A program made the position numbers and the translations under genes. From contig NZ_AP023081.1 of NCBI RefSeq assembly GCF_026072635.1, positions 6,506,501 to 6,570,500 on the forward strand: a DNA stretch of 64,000 nt, in the 5' to 3' direction. The stretch is from Pseudomonas solani. GTDB lineage: Bacteria; Pseudomonadota; Gammaproteobacteria; Pseudomonadales; Pseudomonadaceae. Every line of letters begins with the position of its first letter. Positions within the stretch are counted from its first letter, which is position 1. The notes under the pieces were generated by a model. The model did not search any database, was not told the DNA's origin, and was given only the letters and a program-made list of their open reading frames with translations. Below, piece by piece: positions 8,073 through 15,709 of the stretch.

Positions 8073-9113
8073 ATGCACCACACCGCCCACTGGCCACCCC
8101 GCCGCAGCGCCATCAGCGTGCAGTTGCTCACCCAGTTCGGCCTCGACCACGGCCTGTCCGTGGAACGCTGCCTGGCCGGCACCGGCCTGGACTGGAACGC
8201 CCTGGCCGACCCCGGCGCCGAGGTCAACGCCGACCAGGAGCTGGCCCTGGTGCGCAACATCGTCCAGGCGCTGGGGCACATCCCCGGCATCGGCCTCAAG
8301 GCCGGCCGCCGCTACCACCTCAGCACCTATGGCATCTGGGGCTTCGCCCTGCTCAGCAGCCCCACCTACCGCAGCGCCGCCGAACTGGGCCTGCGCTACC
8401 TGGACCTGACCTATGCCTTTCACAGCATGCGCCTGGAAGAACACAACGATGAAGCGCACCTGGTGCTCGAAGGGCGCGGCCTGCCCGAGGACCTGCGCGG
8501 CTTCCTGCTGGAGCGCGACATTTCCGGCGCCCTCAGCGTGCAGCGCGACCTGAACAACGCCGACCTGCCGCTGACCCGCGTCAGCCTGGCCCTGCCCGAG
8601 CCGGCCGACCCCACGCCCTACCGCGAGCTGCTGGGGGTGACGCCGAGCTTCGCCGCAGCGGAGAACCACATGGTCTTCGCCCGCGCCCTGCTCGACCTGC
8701 CGCTGCCTGGCGCCAACCCCCAGGTGGCGCAGCAGTGCGAGGCCCAGTGCAAGGCACTGCTGGCCCGCCGCCGGGTGCGTGCCGGGCTCGCCGGGCGCAT
8801 CCGCGATCGCCTGCTGTCGCAGCCCGGCCAGGTGCCGGACATGGAGCGCATCGCCACCGAACTGCACATGACCTCGCGCACCCTGCGCCGCCGCCTGGAC
8901 GCCGAGGGCACCTCCTTCCGCCAGCTGCAGGAAGAGGTGCGCAATGCCCTGGCCGAGGAACTGCTGGCCGCCGATGGCATCCGACTGGAAGAGATCGCCG
9001 AACGCCTCGGCTATGGCGAGCTGTCCAACTTCATCCATGCTTTCAAGCGCTGGAAGGGCATCACGTCCGGCCAGTACCGCAGCCAACTCCAGCCCCGGAA
9101 CGCCCTTTCATGA
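8073..9113 (+). CDS. AraC family regulator with arabinose-binding-like N-terminal domain
   Basis: 346 residues. The N-terminal two thirds match the ligand-sensing domain typical of OruR/ArgR-like pseudomonad AraC proteins (LKAGRRYHLSTYGIWGFAL). The C-terminus holds two helix-turn-helix segments (MERIATELHMTSRTLRRRL and LEEIAERLGYGELSNFIHAF). I use the ATG at 8073 as start because an upstream in-frame extension would run through the promoter region. It probably controls the divergent monooxygenase operon. Its stop overlaps the next gene's start (ATGA), an unusual arrangement for a regulator. Confidence 0.9.
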   Translation: MHHTAHWPPRRSAISVQLLTQFGLDHGLSVERCLAGTGLDWNALADPGAEVNADQELALVRNIVQALGHIPGIGLKAGRRYHLSTYGIWGFALLSSPTYRSAAELGLRYLDLTYAFHSMRLEEHNDEAHLVLEGRGLPEDLRGFLLERDISGALSVQRDLNNADLPLTRVSLALPEPADPTPYRELLGVTPSFAAAENHMVFARALLDLPLPGANPQVAQQCEAQCKALLARRRVRAGLAGRIRDRLLSQPGQVPDMERIATELHMTSRTLRRRLDAEGTSFRQLQEEVRNALAEELLAADGIRLEEIAERLGYGELSNFIHAFKRWKGITSGQYRSQLQPRNALS

Positions 9114-9454
9114 GATACGCCCTCGCCCTGCCCCTGCTGCTCGCCGCCGGCCCGCTGCTGGCCCAGACCCTGGAAACCCCCGGCTACCGCATCGAGATCA
9201 TCGACCAGTGCGAGGAAGGCACGGTCGGCTGCGACAACGTGCTCTACCGCGGCACCAGCAAGAAGAGCGGCAACACCCTGGAACTCAAGGGCCGCCAGCT
9301 GATGCGCATGTGCGCCGACGGCGTCACCCCCTGCCACTCCCTGGGCTACGAGTTCAACAACGGCGACACCCATTACTTCGTCAGCGAGGACGGCCACCTG
9401 AGCGTGACCCGGGGCGAGCGCACCCTGGTGGACCAGCAAGGGGAGTGGCGTTGA
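9110..9454 (+). CDS. Small secreted protein of unknown function
   Basis: 114 residues. Residues 1-18 are a signal peptide (MRYALALPLLLAAGPLLA), so the protein is likely periplasmic. The mature part has four cysteines (DQCEEG, TVGCDN, RMCADG, PCHSLG) that could form two disulfides, and it contains NNGDTHYFVSEDG. I do not recognise a characterised family. Its ATG overlaps the AraC stop (ATGA) and its stop overlaps the next start (TGATG), so expression is tied to both neighbours. Confidence 0.75.
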   Translation: MRYALALPLLLAAGPLLAQTLETPGYRIEIIDQCEEGTVGCDNVLYRGTSKKSGNTLELKGRQLMRMCADGVTPCHSLGYEFNNGDTHYFVSEDGHLSVTRGERTLVDQQGEWR

Positions 9455-9993
9455 TGGGCCAGGCCGACGACTACGCCGTGGTACCCGCCGAGCCGCGCCA
9501 CCTGGCAGCCCTGGCCGAGATCGAACGCGCCGCCGCCAGCCTGTTCCCCGAACAGGCCATCCCCGCGCTGCTGCGCGAACAGACCGTGCCCCAGGCGCTG
9601 CTGGCCCAGGGGCAGGCCGAGGGCCGCCTGTGGGTGGCCCAGGACGAAGGCGGCATCGCCGCGGGCTTCGCCCTGGTGGAGGTGCTCGGTGGCATCGCGC
9701 TGCTGGCGGAGCTGGACGTGCTGCCCGCCCTGGGCCGCCGTGGCATCGGCCGCCGCCTGATTGCCGCCGCCCGCGACTGGGCCGAGGCACGCGGCCACGA
9801 AGCGCTGTACCTGACCACCTTCGCCGACCTGCCGTGGAACGCGCCCTACTACGCCCGCCTCGGCTTCCGCCCGCTGGAGGAAGCCGAGCTGCACGACGAG
9901 CTGATCCGCCGTCTCAGGGAAGAACAGGCTTTCGGCCTGGCCGACCGGGTGGCCATGCAACTGCGCCTCGGCCCGGTGATCCCCGCCCCGTAG
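9454..9993 (+). CDS. GNAT family N-acetyltransferase
   Basis: 179 residues. The acetyl-CoA binding segment is LPALGRRGIGRRLIAAARDW, followed by LTTFADLPWNAPYYARLGF, the usual GNAT C-terminal motif. It would transfer an acetyl group from acetyl-CoA to an amine of unknown identity. It starts in a TGATG overlap with the preceding secreted-protein gene. The stop codon TAG is made by the first bases of the downstream repeat array, so the array inserted at or has replaced the original 3' end. Confidence 0.87.
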   Translation: MGQADDYAVVPAEPRHLAALAEIERAAASLFPEQAIPALLREQTVPQALLAQGQAEGRLWVAQDEGGIAAGFALVEVLGGIALLAELDVLPALGRRGIGRRLIAAARDWAEARGHEALYLTTFADLPWNAPYYARLGFRPLEEAELHDELIRRLREEQAFGLADRVAMQLRLGPVIPAP

Positions 9994-10281
9994 GATGGTG
10001 TAGAGCGCAGCGAAACCCATCGGTCCCAGCCCTACCCCACACCCACGTCATCAGCCCCCCAGCATGGGTTTCGCCAAGCTCTACCCATCCTACGTACCCC
10101 GAACACCACGCCCGCCCGCAGGATGGCGTACAGCGCAGCGAAACCCATCGTTCCCAGCCCTATCCCACACCCAAGTCATCAGCCACCACAGCATGGGTTT
10201 CGCCAAGCTCTACCCATCCTACGTACCCCGCACGCCACGCCCGTCCGCAGGATGGCGTAGAGCGCAGTGAAACCCATCGAT
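9991..10281. repeat. Tandem array of hairpin repeats, period about 129 bp
   Basis: Two full units and a partial third begin at 9992, 10120 and 10249. Each unit opens with a block like AGGATGGCGTAGAGCGCAGC then GAAACCCATCG, and about 40 nt later carries its near complement (CATGGGTTTCGCCAAGCTC then TACCCATCCTACG). Each can fold into a large hairpin. Single related copies lie at 43330 and 52949. The remaining bases to 10498 show no repeat and must hold the promoter of the next gene. Confidence 0.85.
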
Positions 10282-10498
10282 CCAAGGCCCAAGCCCACAC
10301 CAGCGCCACCGGTACAGTCCGGGAGCCCCCGCCCACGACCCGCCCTGCGGTCATTGCGTTTCCGCCCGAGCGGGGCTTGGCTGATATCAGGACGCCGCAA
10401 CATTTTGTGACATCGGCAGTCAATCCAATGGACAGGCCCGGCCCGCTTCCGCTCGAGGACGCGGGCCGGAACTCATTCCAGAACGAGTGCCACGCCCC

Positions 10499-11815
10499 AT
10501 GAGCAGTACGACCGAACACCTCGAGAGCCCCCATCCGCACTACAGCTTCGAAGAACGCCGCAAACGCGTGTTCGCCATAGTCGGCGCCTCTTCCGGCAAC
10601 CTGGTGGAATGGTTCGACTTCTACGTCTACGCCTTCTGCTCCATCTATTTCGCCCCGGCCTTCTTCCCCTCCGACGACCCGACCGTGCAGTTGCTGAACA
10701 CCGCCGGCGTGTTCGCCGCCGGCTTCCTCATGCGCCCCATCGGCGGCTGGCTGTTCGGTCGCGTGGCCGACAAATACGGGCGCAAGGTCTCGATGATGAT
10801 CTCGGTGCTGATGATGTGCGCCGGCTCCCTGGCCATCGCCTTCATGCCCACCTACGCCAGCATCGGCGCCCTGGCCCCGGCGCTGCTGCTGGTGGCGCGC
10901 TTGTTCCAGGGGCTGTCGGTGGGTGGCGAGTACGGCACCACGGCCACCTACATGAGCGAGGTGGCGCTGAAGGGCCAGCGCGGCTTCTTCGCCTCCTTCC
11001 AGTATGTGACCCTGATCGGCGGCCAACTGCTGGCGGTGCTGGTGGTGGTGATCCTGCAGCAGTTGCTGAGCGAGGACGAGCTGCGCGCCTGGGGCTGGCG
11101 CATTCCCTTCGTGATCGGCGCGGCGACGGCGGTGATCGCCTTCTACCTGCGTCGCTCGCTGAACGAAACCGCCCGCGAGGACCAGCTGCACAACGAGGAA
11201 TCCGGCAGCCTGGGCCACCTGTTCCGCCACCACAAGCGCGCCTTCATCACCGTGCTCGGCTACACCGCCGGCGGCTCGCTGATCTTCTACACCTTCACCA
11301 CCTACATGCAGAAATACCTGGTCAACAGCGCCGGCATGACCACCAAGACCGCCAGTGCCGTGATGACCTGCGCGCTGTTCGTCTACATGCTCATGCAACC
11401 GCTGTTCGGCGCTCTCTCCGACCGCATCGGCCGGCGCACCTCGATGCTCTGGTTCGGCGCCCTCGGTGCGCTGTGCACCTGGCCCATCCTCACCGCACTC
11501 AAGGGCGTGCAGAGCCCCTACATCGCCTTCGCGCTGATCATCCTCGCCCTGGCCATCGTCAGCCTCTACACCTCCATCAGCGGGCTGGTGAAGGCCGAGA
11601 TGTTCCCCCCGGAAGTCCGCGCCCTGGGCGTCGGCCTGGCCTACGCGGTGGCCAACGCCATCTTCGGCGGCTCGGCGGAATACGCGGCCCTGGGACTGAA
11701 ATCCATCGGCATGGAGGAGACCTTCTACTGGTACGTCTCGGCGATGATGGTGGTGGCCTTCCTCTTCAGCCTGCGGCTGCCGAAACAGGCGAGCTACCTG
11801 CATCACGATCTGTAG
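10499..11815 (+). CDS. Dicarboxylate/alpha-ketoglutarate MFS transporter (KgtP-like)
   Basis: 438 residues, metabolite:H+ symporter subfamily of the MFS, 12 predicted membrane segments. It shows strong similarity to E. coli KgtP throughout: IVGASSGNLVEWFDFYVY at the first helix, AGFLMRPIGGWLFGR with the MFS loop motif after it, LFQGLSVGGEYGTTATYMSE in the middle, and KAEMFPPEVRALGVGL late. It should import alpha-ketoglutarate or a related dicarboxylate with protons. A GTG codon four residues upstream (10487) is an alternative start; the ribosome site is weak for both. It is a single gene flanked by repeats on both sides. Confidence 0.88.
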   Translation: MSSTTEHLESPHPHYSFEERRKRVFAIVGASSGNLVEWFDFYVYAFCSIYFAPAFFPSDDPTVQLLNTAGVFAAGFLMRPIGGWLFGRVADKYGRKVSMMISVLMMCAGSLAIAFMPTYASIGALAPALLLVARLFQGLSVGGEYGTTATYMSEVALKGQRGFFASFQYVTLIGGQLLAVLVVVILQQLLSEDELRAWGWRIPFVIGAATAVIAFYLRRSLNETAREDQLHNEESGSLGHLFRHHKRAFITVLGYTAGGSLIFYTFTTYMQKYLVNSAGMTTKTASAVMTCALFVYMLMQPLFGALSDRIGRRTSMLWFGALGALCTWPILTALKGVQSPYIAFALIILALAIVSLYTSISGLVKAEMFPPEVRALGVGLAYAVANAIFGGSAEYAALGLKSIGMEETFYWYVSAMMVVAFLFSLRLPKQASYLHHDL

Positions 11816-11818
11816 GGG

Positions 11819-12085
11819 CCCCATCGTGGGAGCGAATTCATTCGCGAATGGGCACCCTGCCACGGCCTTCGCGGTTGAAACCGCTCCCACGGAAGAAGCC
11901 CCCAGCCCGTAGGTCGGGTGCAACCCGACATTGTCCGTGCACCTGGATCGCGGGTTTCACCCGCCCTACGACTGCCCACATCAGGGCAACGCCGTTGGGC
12001 GAATGAATTCGCCCCTACAGGTTGTGTGCTGCAACGGCGTCCTTCGCGAGCCCATTTCGCGGTTGAAACCGCTCCCACGGAAAAA
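11819..12085. repeat. Mosaic of dispersed intergenic repeats
   Basis: Between the permease and speE lie at least four elements: GTGGGAGCGAATTCATTCGC (from 11826), TTCGCGGTTGAAACCGCTCC followed by CACGG (11869-11893), a long hairpin bounded by GTAGGTCGGGTGCAACCCG and CGGGTTTCACCCGCCCTACG (11909-11970), and GCGAATGAATTCGCCCC (from 11999). A second copy of the GCGGTTGAAACCGC element follows at about 12057-12080. No gene is present. The elements are the same families found at 3017-3164. Confidence 0.75.
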
Positions 12086-12110
12086 GCCCCGTGCCCCATC
12101 GGACGGGCAC

Positions 12111-12136
12111 AAAAAAGGCCCCTTGCGGGGCCTTTT
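12111..12136 (-). terminator. Rho-independent terminator after speE
   Basis: GGCCCC-TTGC-GGGGCC stem flanked by A6 on the left and T4 on the right. On the minus strand it gives a six-base U tract 14 nt past the speE stop. The flanking A/T runs also make it plausible for transcripts from the left. Confidence 0.85.
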
Positions 12137-12150
12137 GCATGGCACTCGGC

Positions 12151-13011
12151 TCAGTCGTTGCTCGGCTTGCCGATGGCCTGCAGCACGTACTGCGGCAGGG
12201 CGAAGGCGCCGAGGTGGATCTCGGGGTTGTAGTAGCGGGTGACGATGCCGCTGCCGGCGAAGCGCTGGCGCAGGGTGTCCAGGGAGACCTTGCGCGACGC
12301 GGGATTGGTGGCGCCCCAGGCGAAGGTCATGGAGCCGCCGATGTAGGTGGGCACGGCCGCCTGGTAGAAGTGCCAGTCGGCGAACAGGCCGTTCATGCGG
12401 CCGGCGGTGGTCTGCACTTCGCCCAGTTGCATGAAGGGCGTGCCGTTCTGGGTGACCAGGATGCCGCCGTCGTTCAGGCAGCGGCGGCAGGCCTGGTAGA
12501 AGTTCTCGGAGAACAGCACCTCGCCCGGCCCGATCGGGTCGGTGGAGTCGGAGATGATCACGTCGAACTTCTCCTCGGTGCTGGCGACGAAGCGCATGCC
12601 GTCGTCGATCACCAGGTTCAGCCGCGGGTCTTCATAGGCGCCCTTGGAGTGGTTGGGCAGGAACTCCTTGCACATCTCCACCACCGTGCCGTCGATCTCC
12701 ACCATGGTGATGCTCTCGACGCCCTTGTGCTTGCGCACTTCGCGCAGCATGCCGCCGTCGCCACCGCCGATGATCAGCACGCGGCGCGCGACGCCGTGGG
12801 CGAGGATGGGTACGTGGGTGAGCATCTCGTGGTAGATGAATTCATCCGCCTCGGTGGTCTGGATCACGCCGTCCAGGGCCATGACGCGGCCCATGCGCGG
12901 ATTCTCGAAGATCACCAGGTGCTGGTGCTCGGTGCGCACTTCGTGGAGCAGCTTGTCCATGCGAAAACGCTGGCCGTAGCCTTCGTAGAGAGTTTCCTGG
13001 TAGTCGCTCAT
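12151..13011 (-). CDS. speE: Spermidine synthase
   Basis: 286 residues, matching the usual bacterial length. It transfers the aminopropyl group of decarboxylated S-adenosylmethionine to putrescine, giving spermidine and methylthioadenosine. The Rossmann glycine motif is VLIIGGGDGGMLRE, and the substrate-binding and catalytic acids are in VIDDGM and ISDSTDPIGPGEVLF. The polyamine-binding N-terminal strand YHEMLTHVP is present. A good terminator follows, and alkA is divergent. The by-product methylthioadenosine feeds the Mtn genes about 5 kb away. Confidence 0.96.
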   Translation of the reverse strand: MSDYQETLYEGYGQRFRMDKLLHEVRTEHQHLVIFENPRMGRVMALDGVIQTTEADEFIYHEMLTHVPILAHGVARRVLIIGGGDGGMLREVRKHKGVESITMVEIDGTVVEMCKEFLPNHSKGAYEDPRLNLVIDDGMRFVASTEEKFDVIISDSTDPIGPGEVLFSENFYQACRRCLNDGGILVTQNGTPFMQLGEVQTTAGRMNGLFADWHFYQAAVPTYIGGSMTFAWGATNPASRKVSLDTLRQRFAGSGIVTRYYNPEIHLGAFALPQYVLQAIGKPSND

Positions 13012-13180
13012 GAGGGGTCTCCCGTGATGGCTGCAGGTGGGCGGGCGGCGAGCCGGGTCCGTCCCGAAGAAAAGGCGCGCATTCTACGATGGCCCGGGTT
13101 ACAGGTCGAACCGTGAAGGCCAGGAATTCGATGGTCAGTTTCCGAGAGACAGCCGTCACGACCGGCGGTATCGTCGCGCC

Positions 13181-14071
13181 ATGAACGCATCCCTCCCCGC
13201 CGCCACCGGCCTGCACCTGCCCTACATCGAACCCTGGAGCTGGGAGCAGTTCCTGCGCCACTTCGCCCTGCGCCGCCTGCCCGGCGTCGAACGCATCGAC
13301 GCCGCCAGCTACTGCCGCAGCTTCCGCCTCGGCGAGCTGCACGGCTGGTTCCGCGTGCGCCCCGGCGCCGGGCACCTCGCCCTGGAACTGAGCCCCTCGT
13401 GCATCGGCCGCGAGGCGGAACTGGTGGCGCGGGTGCGGCAGATGTTCGACCTCGACAGCGACCCCCTGGCCATCGCCCGGCACCTGCGCGGCGACCCGCA
13501 GCTGCAACCCCTGCTGGAGCGCTACCCGGGCCTGCGCCTGCCGGTGGCCTTCGACCCCTTCGAGCAGGGCGTGCGCACCATCATCGGCCAGCAGGTGACG
13601 GTGAAGGCGGCGGTGACCATCGCCGGGCGCCTGGTGGAACGCCTCGGCGAGCCCCTGGCGGACTCCCCCGATGACGGCCCGCTGCGCCTGTTCCCCACCG
13701 CCCGCGCCATCGCCGATGACCCGTTGCCGGGTATCGGCATGCCCGGCAAACGCGTGGAAACCCTGCGCCGCTTCGCCGACGCGGTGGCCTCCGGCGCCCT
13801 GGAACTCTCGGTGGCCGAGGGCGTCGAAGCCCTCATCGCACGGCTCTGCGCCCTGCCCGGCATCGGTCCCTGGACCGCCGAATACATCGCCCTGCGTGCC
13901 TTCGGCCAGCCGGATGCCTTCCCCACCGCCGACCTGGGCCTGCTCAAGTCACCCTTCTGGGGGGAAACCGGCATCAGCGCCAAGGCCCTGGCCAGCCGCG
14001 CCGAGCACTGGCGACCCTGGCGCGCCTACGCCGCCGTCTACCTCTGGCACAGCTACGCATCGGAGAATTGA
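13181..14071 (+). CDS. alkA: DNA-3-methyladenine glycosylase II
   Basis: 296 residues. It removes 3-methyladenine and other alkylated bases from DNA. The helix-hairpin-helix is LCALPGIGPWTAEYIALRA (about 222-240), and the catalytic Asp is residue 251 in FPTADLGLL. The N-terminal AlkA domain and DPFEQGVRTIIGQQV are also present. There is no Ada-type Zn/HTH region, so it is a stand-alone AlkA. It is followed three bases later by ogt, giving a two-gene alkylation-repair operon. Confidence 0.93.
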   Translation: MNASLPAATGLHLPYIEPWSWEQFLRHFALRRLPGVERIDAASYCRSFRLGELHGWFRVRPGAGHLALELSPSCIGREAELVARVRQMFDLDSDPLAIARHLRGDPQLQPLLERYPGLRLPVAFDPFEQGVRTIIGQQVTVKAAVTIAGRLVERLGEPLADSPDDGPLRLFPTARAIADDPLPGIGMPGKRVETLRRFADAVASGALELSVAEGVEALIARLCALPGIGPWTAEYIALRAFGQPDAFPTADLGLLKSPFWGETGISAKALASRAEHWRPWRAYAAVYLWHSYASEN

Positions 14072-14074
14072 TCC

Positions 14075-14575
14075 ATGTACTTCCGCTATCAGGACAGCCC
14101 CCTAGGCCCGCTGCTGCTGGCCGGCGACGAGGCCGGGCTGCGCCTGCTGCACATGGAGACTGAACAGTCCACGGCGCTGGACCCTCTCTGGCAACCCGCC
14201 ACCCGCCAGCTGGACAAGGCCTGTCGCCAGTTGGACGAATACTTCGCCGGCAAGCGCAAACGCTTCGACCTGCAGCTGGCGCCCCAGGGCACCGAATTCC
14301 AGCGGGCCGCCTGGCAGGCGCTGCTGGAGATCCCCTACGGCCAGACCATCAGCTACGCCACCCAGGCCCAGCGCATCGGCCGGCCCAAGGCGGTGCGCGC
14401 CATCGGCCTGGCCAACGGCGCCAACCCCATCGCGGTGATCATCCCCTGCCACCGGGTCATCGGCCGCGACGGCAGCCTCACCGGCTTCGGTGGCGGGCTG
14501 GAGCGCAAGGCCATCCTGTTGCGCCTGGAAGGCGCGGCGGTACAGCCGGTGCAGGACCAGCTGCAGCTGATCTAG
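14075..14575 (+). CDS. ogt: Methylated-DNA-protein cysteine methyltransferase
   Basis: 166 residues. A suicide repair enzyme that moves the methyl group from O6-methylguanine (or O4-methylthymine) to its own cysteine, Cys125 in the canonical PCHRV motif. The DNA-binding helix residues RAIGLANGANP precede it. There is no Ada regulatory domain. It starts three bases after alkA stops, with a GGAGA site inside the end of alkA, so the two are co-translated. Confidence 0.94.
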   Translation: MYFRYQDSPLGPLLLAGDEAGLRLLHMETEQSTALDPLWQPATRQLDKACRQLDEYFAGKRKRFDLQLAPQGTEFQRAAWQALLEIPYGQTISYATQAQRIGRPKAVRAIGLANGANPIAVIIPCHRVIGRDGSLTGFGGGLERKAILLRLEGAAVQPVQDQLQLI

Positions 14576-14580
14576 CGCGG

Positions 14581-15135
14581 CTAGTGCGGTGCGGGGATGC
14601 GCGCCAGGACCCGGGCCGGCTCGGTGAGGGGCAGCGCGACGATCAGGGCTTCATCCGGCGCCGCCGCCGTTCCCGTCAACGCCGCCATGTTCACCCCGTG
14701 GGTCACCAGCACCAGCGGCAGGCCGCGCGGCAGTGCGTTGATGGCCTGACGCATGCGCTGGATGGCGGCGGTATCACCCTCGAAGTAATCCAGCTCGGCC
14801 ATGGGTTGTGGCGCGCCCATGTGCAGTTCTAGGGCGGTGTCCTGGGTGCGGCACCAGCGCCCGGTGAAGAGGCGCGGTGCCTCGATCCAGTGGCTGCGCA
14901 GCAACTGGCCCCATTGCTGGGCCTGGTAGCGCCCGCCACCGTCGAGGTTGCGCTGGGTGGTGCAATCGCCGAGACGGAAGCTGTCCGGGTCGCCCGCGCC
15001 CGGTGCGCTGGCGTGATGCATGAGAAACACCGCCTGGCCACTGCGCAAGGCAGCCCAGGCGGCGTCTTCAGAGGCGTGAACGGGCAGCGCCAGGCAGGCG
15101 CCGAGCAGCAGCCAGGCGCCGCGGCGCCGGCTCAT
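14581..15135 (-). CDS. Periplasmic histidine-phosphatase-like protein with altered RHG motif
   Basis: 184 residues with signal peptide (cleavage about after VHA, residue 21). The fold is histidine phosphatase-like: GRWCRTQDTALEL holds the second Arg and VTHGVNM the second His. The hallmark RHG/RHA motif reads MHHASAPG, with His40 where the Arg should be before the nucleophile His41. CAT replaces CGT/CGC, a one-base change from Arg. The protein may be inactive or act differently. It starts in an ATGA overlap with the upstream small membrane protein gene. Confidence 0.78.
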   Translation of the reverse strand: MSRRRGAWLLLGACLALPVHASEDAAWAALRSGQAVFLMHHASAPGAGDPDSFRLGDCTTQRNLDGGGRYQAQQWGQLLRSHWIEAPRLFTGRWCRTQDTALELHMGAPQPMAELDYFEGDTAAIQRMRQAINALPRGLPLVLVTHGVNMAALTGTAAAPDEALIVALPLTEPARVLARIPAPH

Positions 15136-15323
15136 ATCCTCACATTGCCACGGGGCCCGGCGATGGCCCAGATGATCAGGCCGATCACCGGCAGCAGCAC
15201 GATCAGCAGGATCCACAACACCTTCATGCCGATTTCGACATTGCTTTTGATGACGTTGAGGATGGCCCAGATATCCAGGGCGAGGATGATCAGCCCGGCG
15301 AGGCTGTTGAGGATCGAACCCAT
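15132..15323 (-). CDS. Small PLDc_N-type membrane protein
   Basis: 63 residues from ATG 15323 with AAGGAG upstream. Two hydrophobic helices (AGLIILALDIWAILNVI and VLWILLIVLLPVIGLIIWAI) separated by a short polar turn and ending in GPRGN. This matches the phospholipase-D-nuclease N-terminal (PLDc_N) family of tiny inner-membrane proteins; function unknown. A second relative lies just upstream. Its stop overlaps the next start. Confidence 0.8.
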   Translation of the reverse strand: MGSILNSLAGLIILALDIWAILNVIKSNVEIGMKVLWILLIVLLPVIGLIIWAIAGPRGNVRI

Positions 15324-15373
15324 GGCGATGCTCCTTATTGCGGGGTTATGAGTGCAGGATAGGTGAGCCTGGA

Positions 15374-15571
15374 TCAACGGTGCAGGCGACGCGGCCCCAT
15401 CCAGGCCCAGTTGAACAGCCCGAGCAACGGGAACAGCAGCAACAGCGCGGTCCAGAGGACCTTCTGCTCGCGCCGCACACCGCTGCCCAGCACGTTGAAC
15501 AGCGCCCAGGCGGTGAGCAGCAGGTACAGCGTGCCCAGCACGGCGTACAGGGTCATCGCGTGTTGGCTCAT
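15374..15571 (-). CDS. Small PLDc_N-type membrane protein
   Basis: 65 residues starting MSQHAMTLYAV after GGAG. Two hydrophobic helices and a C-terminal WAWMGPRR reproduce the PLDc_N pattern. It is about 50 nt upstream of a second such gene, so the pair probably arose by duplication and is co-transcribed with the periplasmic phosphatase-like gene. Function unknown. Confidence 0.72.
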   Translation of the reverse strand: MSQHAMTLYAVLGTLYLLLTAWALFNVLGSGVRREQKVLWTALLLLFPLLGLFNWAWMGPRRLHR

Positions 15572-15709
15572 GGCGGGCTCCTGCAGGGTGGCTATCCAGT
15601 GTTAGGACACGGGCGCCGGCCAGGGTGTTCCCGGCACCGTTATCAAGGCTCCCACGTCGCGTCGGATGGCCCTACAATCGCGCCTTTCTCCCCCACCCAG
15701 GATGCACGC

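Noticed and set aside
10160..11923. 587-codon minus-strand ORF opposite the KgtP-like gene
   Set aside because: His/Gln/Gly-rich shadow that also runs through the tandem repeat array; no family resemblance.
11819..12085. CRISPR array suggested by clustered repeats
   Set aside because: Repeats are of several different families with irregular spacing and internal symmetry; there are no uniform spacers and no cas genes.
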